Assembly (NCBI RefSeq): GCF_003987185.1
Contig: NZ_PIPS01000001.1
Location: 1,054,001 to 1,118,000, forward strand
Direction: 5' to 3'
Length of the DNA stretch: 64,000 nucleotides
Origin: Idiomarina aquatica
GTDB taxonomy: Bacteria; Pseudomonadota; Gammaproteobacteria; Enterobacterales; Alteromonadaceae
Positions within the stretch are counted from its first letter, which is position 1, and each line of letters starts with the position of its first letter. Shown one piece after another: positions 37,879-47,600 of this stretch. A model generated the notes under the pieces. That model searched no databases. It was not told the origin of the DNA and saw nothing but the letters and a program-made list of their open reading frames with translations. The translations under genes were made by a program, and so were the position numbers.

Positions 37879-38714
37879 TCGTTGTTAGTGGCCGGTCTGG
37901 TTCAGGAAAAACCATCGCTCTTCGGGTTCTGGAAGATCTTGGCTACTACTGCGTTGATAACCTTCCGATCGCTTTGTTACCGACGCTGGTGCATGCCGTA
38001 ATGGCGCAATATGATCGCATTGCCATCAGTATCGACGTAAGAAATTTACCCGAAAATTCGGAAGAATTACTCGAGTCGCTGGACTTTCTCCCGGCTGAAG
38101 TCGAGCCGGAAATTTTGTTCATTGATGCGGATGACCAAACCTTATTACAGCGCTTCGGCGAAACCCGCCGGCTACACCCGTTGTCACAAAAAGAACTGCC
38201 CCTCACTGACGCCCTACAGCTTGAACACAAGCTACTTGAGCCGATTATGGAGCGTGCCAACTGGCGCATCGACAGTAGCCACTTGTCGTTGCACCAACTG
38301 AGTGAGCAAGTCGCCGAACGAGTGCTGGGGCGGGCACAGAAAAAGCTCATCATCGTCTTTCAATCGTTTGGCTTCAAATACGGCTTACCCAAAGATGCCG
38401 ACTTTGTCTTTGATGCGCGCATATTGCCAAACCCACACTGGCAGCCAGAGCTCAAACTGCTCAGTGGCCTGGATGATGATGTCCAGCATTACTTCCGGCA
38501 ACAACCGCTGGTTGCTAAGTACATCCATCAGGTGGAAAACTTCCTGGCCACCTGGATTCCACATTTTCAGCGCAGCAACCGTAGCTATCTGACCATTGCC
38601 ACAGGTTGCACCGGCGGTCAGCACCGTTCTGTTTACATCACCGAGCAGTTGGCAGAACGTTTTCGTCATACGGCGATTAATGTGCAAGTGCGCCACCGTG
38701 AGATAACAAAATAA
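37869..38714 (+). CDS. rapZ: RNase adapter protein RapZ
   Basis: P-loop protein that in E. coli presents the sRNA GlmZ to RNase E and so tunes glucosamine-6-phosphate synthesis for envelope precursors. It has 281 residues. Walker A is G8-R-S-G-S-G-K-T15. DLGYYCVDNLPIALLP, FQSFGFKYGLPKDADFVFDARILPNP (in two parts around residues 160-190) and the C-terminal GCTGGQHRSVYI are diagnostic. It overlaps ptsN by ten bases and ptsO by one. Confidence 0.96.
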   Translation: MQLIVVSGRSGSGKTIALRVLEDLGYYCVDNLPIALLPTLVHAVMAQYDRIAISIDVRNLPENSEELLESLDFLPAEVEPEILFIDADDQTLLQRFGETRRLHPLSQKELPLTDALQLEHKLLEPIMERANWRIDSSHLSLHQLSEQVAERVLGRAQKKLIIVFQSFGFKYGLPKDADFVFDARILPNPHWQPELKLLSGLDDDVQHYFRQQPLVAKYIHQVENFLATWIPHFQRSNRSYLTIATGCTGGQHRSVYITEQLAERFRHTAINVQVRHREITK

Positions 38715-38989
38715 TGGCAACCCTCTGTAAAACACTGATCATTCGTAATAAACTTGGTCTACACGCACGCGCAGCCACCAAACTGGCGCAACTTACCCAG
38801 CGTTTCGATGCCAAAATCGCGGTTGAACAAGACGGCCAGCGTGTCGATGCAGCCAGTGTCATGTGTCTGATGCTGCTTGCCGGTAAACAAGGCAAAGCGG
38901 TTAATGTATATGCCGAAGGCAATGAGGCCGAAGCCGCGTTGGCAGCCGTTACCGAGTTATTTGAACAGCGCTTTGAGGAAGACGAATAA
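38714..38989 (+). CDS. ptsO: Phosphocarrier protein NPr (HPr-like)
   Basis: HPr-family carrier of the nitrogen PTS, taking phosphate from EI(Ntr) (PtsP) to PtsN. It has 91 residues. The phosphorylated histidine is H17 in LGLHARAATKLAQL; VDAASVMCLMLLAGKQG covers the second conserved helix. Its place right after rapZ, with ptsN two genes upstream, supports NPr rather than sugar-PTS HPr. Confidence 0.95.
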   Translation: MATLCKTLIIRNKLGLHARAATKLAQLTQRFDAKIAVEQDGQRVDAASVMCLMLLAGKQGKAVNVYAEGNEAEAALAAVTELFEQRFEEDE

Positions 38990-38991
38990 GC

Positions 38992-40356
38992 ATGGTCGCC
39001 GAACTGACCGATAAAGAATATGCAATGCAGCGTATTCAAGAGGTGAATGCTGCCCTGGCGGACGGCATGTACGTGGCTGCCCGCCGTATGCTGCATAACA
39101 TGCCGGCCTGTGACATCGCGCTGTTACTGGAGTCATCACCGCCGAAAAACCGTGCCATCGTCTGGAAGCTGGTCGATGTTGACGAACACGGTGAAATCCT
39201 CGAAGAACTCTCCGAAGAAGTACAGAAGTCGATCATCCGGCAAATGGCGCCGGAGAAACTGGCCGCCGCAACCGAAGGCATGGACACCGATGACCTTGCC
39301 TATGTTCTTCGTGGTCTTCCGGATCAGGTTTATCAGGAAGTGCTTAAGTCGATGGACGAGCGCGACCGCGAACGTGCAGAGACGGCACTGTCCTATGATG
39401 AGGATACCGCCGGCGGTATCATGAATACCGACACCATCACGGTTCGGGCCGACGTCAGCGTTGACGTGGTTCTGCGTTATTTGCGCTTGAAGGGTGAGTT
39501 ACCCGAAGCCACTGACATGCTCTATGTTGCTGATCGCAACGACAAACTGATTGGTGAAATCTCGTTGGCGCGGCTGGTTACCGTTGATCCCAGCAAAATT
39601 GTTTCTGACATCATGTCGACCGAAGTGGTCAGTATCCCGGTCGATATGCAGGAAACCGAAGTCGCTAAACTTTTTGAACGCTTTGACTGGGTTTCCGCGC
39701 CGGTTGTTGACGCAGAACAGCAATTGGTCGGTCGTATCACCATCGATGACGTGGTTGATATCATTCGTGAAGAAGCCCAGCACTCGATGCTGAGCATGGC
39801 CGGTCTTGAGGATGATGAAGATACCTTCGCACCGGTACTGAAAAGTACCCGTCGCCGTACCGTATGGCTGGCGATTAACTTGCTGACCGCGTTACTGGCG
39901 GCAATGGTCAGTTCGTTGTTTGAAGACATTTTGGCGCAAATGGCAGTGCTCGCCATTCTCAATACCATCGTCCCAAGCATGGGCGGTATCGCCGGCAGTC
40001 AGACACTGACTCTGGTTATTCGGGGTATGGCGCTCGGCCACATCGGTACCAGTAACTCACGTTGGCTTATCGGTAAGGAGCTCGCGATTGGGGCGCTTAA
40101 TGGCGTTATCTGGTCGGTCTTGATAGCCGCCGTTGTGGCGTTGTGGATGCAGAGCTGGCTGGTCGGTGGCATTATCGCCTTCGCGATGATGGCGAACTTA
40201 CTGGCAGCCGCGCTGGCCGGGGTTACGGTGCCAATGATATTGAAGAAATTTAATATTGACCCTGCCCTTGCAGGCGGGGTCATTCTTACAACGGTTACCG
40301 ATGTTGTCGGTATTTTTGCCTTCCTTGGCACCGCGACGTTGTTGCTTTCCGCCTAA
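38992..40356 (+). CDS. mgtE: Magnesium transporter MgtE
   Basis: Mg2+ channel/transporter of the MgtE/SLC41 family, 454 residues. The cytoplasmic N-domain (about 20-125) is followed by two CBS domains (about 135-255) with TAGGIMNTD and FDWVSAPVVD, then five C-terminal spans (about 285-454), with the pore-side GGIAGSQTLT and GGVILTTVTDVVGI. In known members Mg2+ bound between the N and CBS domains closes the pore. It starts two bases after ptsO and ends the run; it is convergent with pmbA, with three bases between stop codons. Confidence 0.95.
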   Translation: MVAELTDKEYAMQRIQEVNAALADGMYVAARRMLHNMPACDIALLLESSPPKNRAIVWKLVDVDEHGEILEELSEEVQKSIIRQMAPEKLAAATEGMDTDDLAYVLRGLPDQVYQEVLKSMDERDRERAETALSYDEDTAGGIMNTDTITVRADVSVDVVLRYLRLKGELPEATDMLYVADRNDKLIGEISLARLVTVDPSKIVSDIMSTEVVSIPVDMQETEVAKLFERFDWVSAPVVDAEQQLVGRITIDDVVDIIREEAQHSMLSMAGLEDDEDTFAPVLKSTRRRTVWLAINLLTALLAAMVSSLFEDILAQMAVLAILNTIVPSMGGIAGSQTLTLVIRGMALGHIGTSNSRWLIGKELAIGALNGVIWSVLIAAVVALWMQSWLVGGIIAFAMMANLLAAALAGVTVPMILKKFNIDPALAGGVILTTVTDVVGIFAFLGTATLLLSA

Positions 40357-40359
40357 CCG

Positions 40360-41706
40360 TTAAACACCGGCAATTCGTAATTCATCCAGTAACACCGACC
40401 CGGTATGCAGCGCGTGCCGGGTGTCTGTGTCATTGCCAATAGCAACAATATTGCGCAACATATCTTTCAGGTTACCGGCAATGGTAATCTCTTCCACCGG
40501 ATACTGTATTTCACCGTTTTCTACCCAGAAACCGGCGGCTCCGCGTGAATAGTCGCCATTCACCAGGTTCACACCCTGCCCCATGAGTTCGGTGACCAGC
40601 AGACCTTTACCCATTTGCTGGCACAGTTGCTGTAACGATTTATCCGAGTGGGTCATACGCCAGTTATGGATACCGCCGGCATGCCCGGTAGGCGTGCGAT
40701 CCAGCTTTCGGGCTGCGTAACTGGTCAGCAGGTAAGTTTGCAGTACGCCGGCTTTAATGATGTCCTGCTTGCGAGTTGCTACTCCTTCATTATCAAACGG
40801 CGTGCTTGCCAGCCCACCAACCAAATGAGGGTCTTCCGTGATGGTTAGCCACTCGGGTAAGATGGTTTCTCCCAGCGCGTCCAATAGGAAGCTCGACTTA
40901 CGGTACAGGTTGCCCCCACTGATGGCGGCAATCATATGGCCAAACAGACTGCTCGCGACGTCGGCACGGAAAATTACCGGTACCTTCGCCGTATCAATCT
41001 TACGCGCACCCAGTCGCGCCAACGTTTCTTCGGCCGCTTGCTCAGCAACCTGTTCAGCGGCCAGCAAGTCGTCCGTGCGGCGGGCGACGGTATAGCTCAT
41101 GTCTCGCTGCATTTTACCGTCTTGCTCTGCAATCAGCACACAGCTGAGATTCTGCCGTGACTGCAGATAACCGCCGATAAAGCCGTGGCTGTTGCCGTAA
41201 ACTTTAAAGCCACTGTGTGAACCATAGTGGGCGCCGTCTGAGTTGATAATCCGTTTATCCAGAGTTAACGCATGTCGCTCGCACCGTAGCGCTTGTTCAA
41301 TAGCATACTCGGGACTTTGGTCGCCCGGATGGCAAAGCTCAAGCTCAGGGTATTCGAACGCCATCAGTTCCTTCGGTGCTAACCCGTTATAAGGATCTGC
41401 GGAGGTGTGGCGGGCGATTTCGCAGGCTTTATTAACCGCAGCACGAATCGCCTCGGTCGACAAATCGGTGGTCGACGCCGAGCCCTTCTGATGATCGCGG
41501 TAGACCGTAATGCCCAGTGCGCCATCCTGGTTAAACTCAACGGTTTCAACCTCACCCATGCGAGTACCCACCGAAATTCCCGAGCTCTTGCTGATCGAAC
41601 ATTCTGCATCGCTCGCGCCAAGCTGGCGAGCAATATCTAACGCCTCGGAAACGGCCTGCTTCACTTGCCCAAGCTGTTGCTCTAGTTGTTCGCGTTGTAA
41701 TTTCAA
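40360..41706 (-). CDS. pmbA: Metalloprotease PmbA (TldE)
   Basis: Partner of TldD; together they form a protease that trims unfolded peptides and, in some species, modified peptide precursors such as microcin B17. It has 448 residues. The PmbA/TldD fold shows in SISKSSGISVGTRMGEVETVEFNQDG, LGITVYRDHQKGSASTTDLS and the C-terminal GVNLVNGDYSRGAAGFWVENG. It lacks the HExxxH site that TldD carries, as usual for this partner. It is divergent from yjgA. Confidence 0.95.
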   Translation of the reverse strand: MKLQREQLEQQLGQVKQAVSEALDIARQLGASDAECSISKSSGISVGTRMGEVETVEFNQDGALGITVYRDHQKGSASTTDLSTEAIRAAVNKACEIARHTSADPYNGLAPKELMAFEYPELELCHPGDQSPEYAIEQALRCERHALTLDKRIINSDGAHYGSHSGFKVYGNSHGFIGGYLQSRQNLSCVLIAEQDGKMQRDMSYTVARRTDDLLAAEQVAEQAAEETLARLGARKIDTAKVPVIFRADVASSLFGHMIAAISGGNLYRKSSFLLDALGETILPEWLTITEDPHLVGGLASTPFDNEGVATRKQDIIKAGVLQTYLLTSYAARKLDRTPTGHAGGIHNWRMTHSDKSLQQLCQQMGKGLLVTELMGQGVNLVNGDYSRGAAGFWVENGEIQYPVEEITIAGNLKDMLRNIVAIGNDTDTRHALHTGSVLLDELRIAGV

Positions 41707-41790
41707 AAAGCTCTCCTTAAACCGCTACCGGCTTGGTAGCGAAAACTGCTAAACTTAGTCTTCATTCATAACCTGTGTACTGCACTACTC

Positions 41791-42318
41791 ATGACCAAGC
41801 ACACTTCTGATGCCAACGATGGCCAACACGACGACGAGTCGTTTGTCAGTAAGTCCCAGATCAAACGCGAAATGGACGCGTTGCAGGATCTTGGCAAAGA
41901 ACTGATCCAGTTGACCGATACCCAACTCAAAACCATCCCGTTAGATGACGAGTTGCGCGATGCTTTGCTGCTGGCCCGACGCATTCGGAACAAGCACGAA
42001 GGCTACCGTCGCCAATTGCAGTTTATCGGCAAACTGATGCGCCAGCGTGACCCACAGCCAATTAAAGAGGCATTGGCCGAATTGCAAGGACGTCACCAGC
42101 AGGCTACCGCCCAGTTTCATCACATTGAGCAATGGCGTGACCGCATTCTGGCTGAGGGCGCCAGCGCTATTGATGAACTGTGCCAACAGCAGCCCGAGGC
42201 TGACCGAGCACAGTTGCTGTCGTTATACGCTGAACACCTGCAACAGCAGCAACACAATAAGCCGCCAATGGCATCGCGTCGCATCTTTGTCGAACTGCGT
42301 AAGTTGATGAGCCGCTGA
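41791..42318 (+). CDS. yjgA: Ribosome-associated protein YjgA (DarP)
   Basis: Helical protein of 175 residues (DUF615) that associates with late 50S assembly intermediates in E. coli. VSKSQIKREMDALQDLGKELIQL near the N-terminus, LARRIRNKHEGYRRQLQFIGKLMR in the middle and RRIFVELRKLM at the end match the family. It sits divergent from pmbA, as in E. coli. Its stop codon is the loop of a perfect ten-pair hairpin shared with the end of tldD. Confidence 0.95.
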   Translation: MTKHTSDANDGQHDDESFVSKSQIKREMDALQDLGKELIQLTDTQLKTIPLDDELRDALLLARRIRNKHEGYRRQLQFIGKLMRQRDPQPIKEALAELQGRHQQATAQFHHIEQWRDRILAEGASAIDELCQQQPEADRAQLLSLYAEHLQQQQHNKPPMASRRIFVELRKLMSR

Positions 42319-42328
42319 GCGGCTCATC
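42306..42328. terminator. Hairpin between convergent yjgA and tldD
   Basis: GATGAGCCGC-TGA-GCGGCTCATC: ten perfect pairs, and the three-base loop is the yjgA stop codon. No clear T-run follows on either strand, so termination is possible but not certain. Confidence 0.45.
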
Positions 42329-42333
42329 CTCCG

Positions 42334-43779
42334 TTATTCGGTGCCGCCGACCGTCATTGCGTCCAGTTTGAGTGTCGGCTGGCCAACGCCAACCGGCAGA
42401 CTCTGACCGTCTTTACCACACACGCCAACCCCTTCGTCCAGTTCCAGGTCATTTCCGACCATGGACACTTGAGACATGGCATCCGGGCCATTACCAATCA
42501 GCGTAGCGCCTTTAATCGGTGTCGTAATCTTGCCGTTTTCAATTAAATAAGCTTCCGACGCCGAAAACACAAACTGACCGGAGGTAATATCCACCTGACC
42601 ACCGGCAAAATGTGGCGCATAAATACCGCGCTTAACACTGGCGATGATCTCTTCCGGCTCGTGTTCGCCCGGTAACATATAGGTGTTGGTCATGCGCGGC
42701 ATTGGCAAATGCGCGTAACTTTCCCGACGCCCGTTACCGGTTAACGGCATATTCATCAAGCGCGCGTTCATCTTGTCCTGCATGTAGCCTTTGAGAACGC
42801 CTTTTTCAATCAACACGTTGTAGCCGCTTTCCGTGCCCTCGTCGTCGATGGTCATCGAACCCCGACGGTCGCTGAGGGTGCCGTCGTCGACAATGGTGCA
42901 CAGCTCCGACGCTACTTTCTGACCAATTTTGCCGGAGTAGGCCGAAGATCCTTTGCGGTTAAAGTCCCCTTCCAGCCCGTGACCCACAGCTTCGTGCAAC
43001 AACACACCGGGCCAGCCGGCTCCCAACACCACGGGCATCGTCCCCGCAGGTGCCGGCACGGCTTCCAGATTAACCAATGCCTGACGTACCGCTTCTTCGG
43101 CAAATTTCTGCCAGCGAGGCTTACCGTCTTGCAGCAGAAAATAATCATACCCGACACGCGCGCCGCCGCCAGCGCTACCACGCTCACGGCGACCGTCCTG
43201 TTCAGCAATCACACTGCAGTTCAGTCTCACCAACGGCCGCACATCGGAAGCCAAGGTACCATCGGTAGCGGCAACCGTAACGTCATCGTAACTAGCCGAT
43301 AAACTCACCACCACTTGTGAAACTCGTGGATCTTGCGCACGGGCGTGCGCATCCACTTGCTTAAGCAACGCGATTTTTTCGCTTTCATTGAGCGACGTCA
43401 GCGGATTAATGCCTTGATAGCGCGGCGTGATAGCACGCGATGACAGCGCTTTCACCTGTTTACTCTGTCCCTGTCGGACAATACCGCGTGCCGCTTCGCA
43501 CGTGCGTGAAAGCGCCTGCTCCGTTATCTCATCGGCGTACGCAAAACCGGTTTTTTCACCGTGTACTGCACGCACACCCATACCGGTTTCGATATGGTAA
43601 GCACCATCTTTGATGATTCCGTCTTCCAGCACCCAAGACTCATTGACGCTGTTTTGCAGATAAATGTCTGCGAAATCAATGTCGCCGGTATAGAGTTTGC
43701 CAAGTGCGGCCTGGAGTTGGTCTTCACCAATACCCCACTGGCTTAACCACGCCAGTGAGGGTTGACTGTTATTTGTCAT
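42334..43779 (-). CDS. tldD: Metalloprotease TldD
   Basis: Catalytic subunit of the TldD/TldE (PmbA) protease. It has 481 residues. The zinc site is H262-E-A-V-G-H267 with the [17 protein letters not shown] context. [20 protein letters not shown] and the C-terminal [28 protein letters not shown] are typical. It lies between yjgA and the nitrilase gene; both halves of the protease are thus within 3.4 kb, on the same strand and separated only by yjgA. Confidence 0.96.
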   Translation of the reverse strand: MTNNSQPSLAWLSQWGIGEDQLQAALGKLYTGDIDFADIYLQNSVNESWVLEDGIIKDGAYHIETGMGVRAVHGEKTGFAYADEITEQALSRTCEAARGIVRQGQSKQVKALSSRAITPRYQGINPLTSLNESEKIALLKQVDAHARAQDPRVSQVVVSLSASYDDVTVAATDGTLASDVRPLVRLNCSVIAEQDGRRERGSAGGGARVGYDYFLLQDGKPRWQKFAEEAVRQALVNLEAVPAPAGTMPVVLGAGWPGVLLHEAVGHGLEGDFNRKGSSAYSGKIGQKVASELCTIVDDGTLSDRRGSMTIDDEGTESGYNVLIEKGVLKGYMQDKMNARLMNMPLTGNGRRESYAHLPMPRMTNTYMLPGEHEPEEIIASVKRGIYAPHFAGGQVDITSGQFVFSASEAYLIENGKITTPIKGATLIGNGPDAMSQVSMVGNDLELDEGVGVCGKDGQSLPVGVGQPTLKLDAMTVGGTE

Positions 43780-43791
43780 GAAACCTCTTTA

Positions 43792-44628
43792 TTACTGCGT
43801 TAACGCGACCTTTAAACGACTTTGCTCTGCCACCGGCATTTGTTGCCGGATCTCAGCAAGCCGAGCTCGCTCAAACGGGGCACTGATAACCCCTTCACCC
43901 TGCGCTCGTTCGGCCTGAATTTCGCCCCAGGGATCGACGATCAGTGAATGTCCATAGGTTTTCCGGCCGTTAGCATGTTCACCAACCTGCCCAGGCGCAA
44001 CCACATAAACTTGTTGTTCGATGGCTCGGGCGCGCACCAGCGTGTGCCAGTGCGCCGCTCCCGTCACCTGAGTATACGCCGACGGCAGGGCAATAATATC
44101 GGCGCCGGCCTGTCGCAGCGCCTTAAATAACTCAGGAAAACGAACATCATAACATACCGCCATACCGACCACAGCAAAGCCACAGTCGATGGTAACAATC
44201 GAGCCGCCCGGTTTCGTCCATTTAGACTCCCGATACCGACGGGTGTTATCAGCGACATCGACATCAAACAGATGGATTTTATCGTAACGACCAATCCGTT
44301 GGCCTTGCGGATCGTAGGCCAGGGATGCAGCAGCAAAGCGTTCACCGGCCTGCAACGGAATGGTGCCACCAATCAGGTATACCCCATAGTGTTTCGCTAA
44401 TTGCGCTAAGCGCTTCTGCACCGGGCCGTCGTTGTCAGGCTCAGCCATCGCCAATTGCGCGCGATCGCCTGCGCCAAAACAGCTAAAAGCCTCCGGCAGT
44501 ACCACCAGTTGTGGCCGTTGTGAAGGCAGCTGTTGCAGCCAATGTTCGACACGTTCCAGGTTTTGCTCGGGCGTTTCGCGGCTACTTAACTGAACCGCCG
44601 TCAGCAGAGGTTGCGTTTGTTGGTTCAC
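43792..44628 (-). CDS. Carbon-nitrogen hydrolase (nitrilase superfamily)
   Basis: Cytoplasmic nitrilase-superfamily amidase of about 278 residues, resembling the Nit1/Nit2 branch (deaminated glutathione or omega-amidase type). The Glu-Lys-Cys triad is present: E46 in VVLPEAFS, K117 in YDKIHLF and C159 in AVCYDVRFPE. I choose the GTG at 44628, nine bases after GGAGG. It lies inside the end of yhdP, overlapping by 47 bases; the frame runs further upstream without a ribosome site. Substrate cannot be told from sequence. The order yhdP-nitrilase-tldD recurs in gammaproteobacteria. Confidence 0.9.
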   Translation of the reverse strand: MNQQTQPLLTAVQLSSRETPEQNLERVEHWLQQLPSQRPQLVVLPEAFSCFGAGDRAQLAMAEPDNDGPVQKRLAQLAKHYGVYLIGGTIPLQAGERFAAASLAYDPQGQRIGRYDKIHLFDVDVADNTRRYRESKWTKPGGSIVTIDCGFAVVGMAVCYDVRFPELFKALRQAGADIIALPSAYTQVTGAAHWHTLVRARAIEQQVYVVAPGQVGEHANGRKTYGHSLIVDPWGEIQAERAQGEGVISAPFERARLAEIRQQMPVAEQSRLKVALTQ

Positions 44629-47600
44629 TCGGTTGGTCCTCCTGCGGGATATCAAGCTCCGGAATATCAACCGGGCGACTGTTGCGATCCACTTCGGTCA
44701 CAACGGGTTCGCTAATGGTGCCGGTCACTTGATAACGTAACTGTGAAATAACTTCGGCGTCCTGCAATACCTTATCAATGAGCAAGGCGGCAAGTCCACT
44801 GGGCGGGTTCACCATCCAGGCAAGGATAACCGGTAAGCTGGAAGTCACCTTGGGCGCGTAGGTCAATTGATAGTTTAATTCTTCGGTCACCAGGTTGGTG
44901 GTGCCTTTGATTTCCATATTACCGGCCGAGCCGAGCATTTGGGTATCGTTGGTGGTCGCCACACCATTAGCCACCTGCACGCTACCTGACAAGTTAGTAT
45001 AGAACATACCTTGAGAGAAGATATCACGGAAATCGAGGGTCAGCTTACGCAAAATACCGTCTAAGCTCAGTAACGAAAACAGTCGTGCGCCACCATCGCT
45101 GACTTCGGCAAGATAGCCCTGACCTAACTCCCAACTCATCGAACCACCGAGGCTGTCAAAATCCAGTTGATGCGGATGTCCGTCCCAGTTGAGTCCAAAC
45201 TCAATCTCCGCAGCGCTGTCGCGAATCGCCGTTTCCAACCCATACTCTCGTAACAGATCACCAAAATCTTCGCTGCTGAGTTGGCCGCTGATTTGGGTAT
45301 GAGGCTTACCATCATCAACCAGCCAATAACCAGAGCTGTTGATTTGTGAATTATTGCTGCGCGCGCTGAGGTTTGATAATTCGACCCCACCTTTCACCGG
45401 TTTTAACTGTGCCCGCACATCGACGAAGCTCTTATCGTCAAGTTTACAGGTTTTACAGTTAACGTTAATGGCCGGTAACCGCGTCACCCACTGCCACTCG
45501 CCTTCCGACTCGCGAACGGGATTATCCGTACCGCCATCTAACTCAGAGGAAAGCTGTACAAAATCCGCATCCACTTCAATGGGGCTTTCTATAAAGTCTT
45601 CCGGGATACGGATTTCTAAGGCCAAATCATTGGCAAATACTCGACCATTCCAAACCGTATTGTCAGGCCATATTTCAAATTCCGCGTCGGCAAACTGCTG
45701 TCCGGCCCACATCAACAATGGCGTTGTAACCGTAATATAGTCCGGCGCCAACGGCGGTATCGACGAGCCTTCAGCGGTATCATCGGTACCGTCATCGCTC
45801 TGTTGCATGAAATAAACCAAATCGTACCATTCACCAATATTAACCTGGGGTAAAACCGCTGAGATCACGAAGGCGCCTCGCCCCTGCGCCAATGTTGCCC
45901 GTTGCGAAGAGGGTTGCTCACCCAGCACCAGGCTAGCCTGCTGCCATTCAGCAACACCCGGTTGCCAACGACTGGACCAGTCCAACCGGTCGTCGACATT
46001 GACGTCCAGTTGCAGTTGCCCGGGGTCTCCGCTCAGGTTCAACTGCAACTGCCAGTTTTCGCCAAAGTCTTTCGCTAACGGTGCCGGCAAGTTCGATTCC
46101 AGTCCGGTCAAGTCGTATTGTGAAGTCCAGTCGACGTTAACTTGGTCACCCAATAATAATTCCAACTCACCGGTACCGTTGATGGCACCATAAAAATATT
46201 TCTGCCAACCGTCACTCGGTAAATTCTCCAGTAATGGCTCTAATTGCCAATCAATCGCCGTAGAAACGGTTAGTAAGTAGTCACCATCTTTGTTATTGCC
46301 GACAATTTCAGTGTTAATCGGACGCCCGTACCAGTTCATGATGAGATCACGGGTACTTACCTGCGCATTATCAATCATCAATGTGCCACGCTTCACGGCA
46401 AAGCTTTGATCGATCGCGGTCACATAAAAGGCTTGCCCGGCCAGATCGGCTCGCACCGACACATCGACATCCCGGGAGCCGTCGAAAGGAATATCCAGGC
46501 GAAAGTCACCTTTAATCGCTGACCTCGGTTGCACCTGAGTTAAGGTTTCTGCTACCGACTGCAATGGCGACGCATCAAAGACCGGTTTCAAGCTGCCGGC
46601 CTCCGAACTGACTGAACTTTGCAACTGCAGCCCGCGGCCGCCGTCAGTCAGATCGGGAATTTTTGCACTGACCGCGTCCACCGTGACGTCCATAAGCTGA
46701 CCGGCGTCGCTGAACATAAACAGCCCGTGCTGGTAAAAATCAAGCCGTAGAGGCGTGTCCTGCAGCATCGGCCAATCGGCCTGAAACTGATAATCCAACC
46801 CTGCGAAGTCAACGCGGGCATTAAATACGCCGGCCATGTCATCATCGGGGAAGTGTTGCAGAGGGCCACGCCAGAGCACCTCCAGACCACGAATGTCACC
46901 AGCCACTAATGATTCGTTCAGATAGTTGCGAACGCCCTCGCCCATGGCACGCGGCAATAAATCACGTGCTGTAGCCACCGCGAATGATTGTTCAGCCGTC
47001 GCTAACAATGCAATGCTGGGGGTGTCATCACCCACTTGCTTAAGGCGACCCTGAAGTTGCAGAGCTAAATCCCCCAACTGCCACTGTCCGTCACCCAATT
47101 CAAATTGCCAGCCAGCGTCATCGTGATTCCAGTTGCCCGTTAAGCTGAACGCCTGCTGTTGCCAAATTGCAGCGTCCGATAAGCGGCTACTGGACAGCTG
47201 AAATTCATCGGCCTGTGCCGACCAATAACCGCGCTCATCGTTATGCCCTGCGACGGTAACAGCTATCGGCGAAAACGACGGCAGTTGCTCATCGCCGTCA
47301 CTTTGAATACTGTCACTGTGTACCAGCCAGTCCCAATGTCCTTCGGCGTCGCGCATAACCTTAGCGTCAACAAAAGCCTGGGTGCCGGCATTGATTTGCT
47401 GTTCGATTACGCCGCGGGTGTCGGGCAATAGTAATGGCACGAACGGTGCCAGATCATGAATGGGAATACGTCGTGCTGAGAGTTGATGTTGTTGCTGGCT
47501 ACTTTGCCAGGCAATCAGCGGCAGCTCGATTTGCTGTTCATTAATTTCCAGCGTCATTGGCAACACATTCAACAACCAACCCTGCTGGCGAGGCTGAATC

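Noticed and set aside
44629-44670. Upstream start for the nitrilase gene
   Set aside because: The extension is an arginine-rich out-of-frame reading of yhdP; the GTG at 44628 follows GGAGG and matches the family start.
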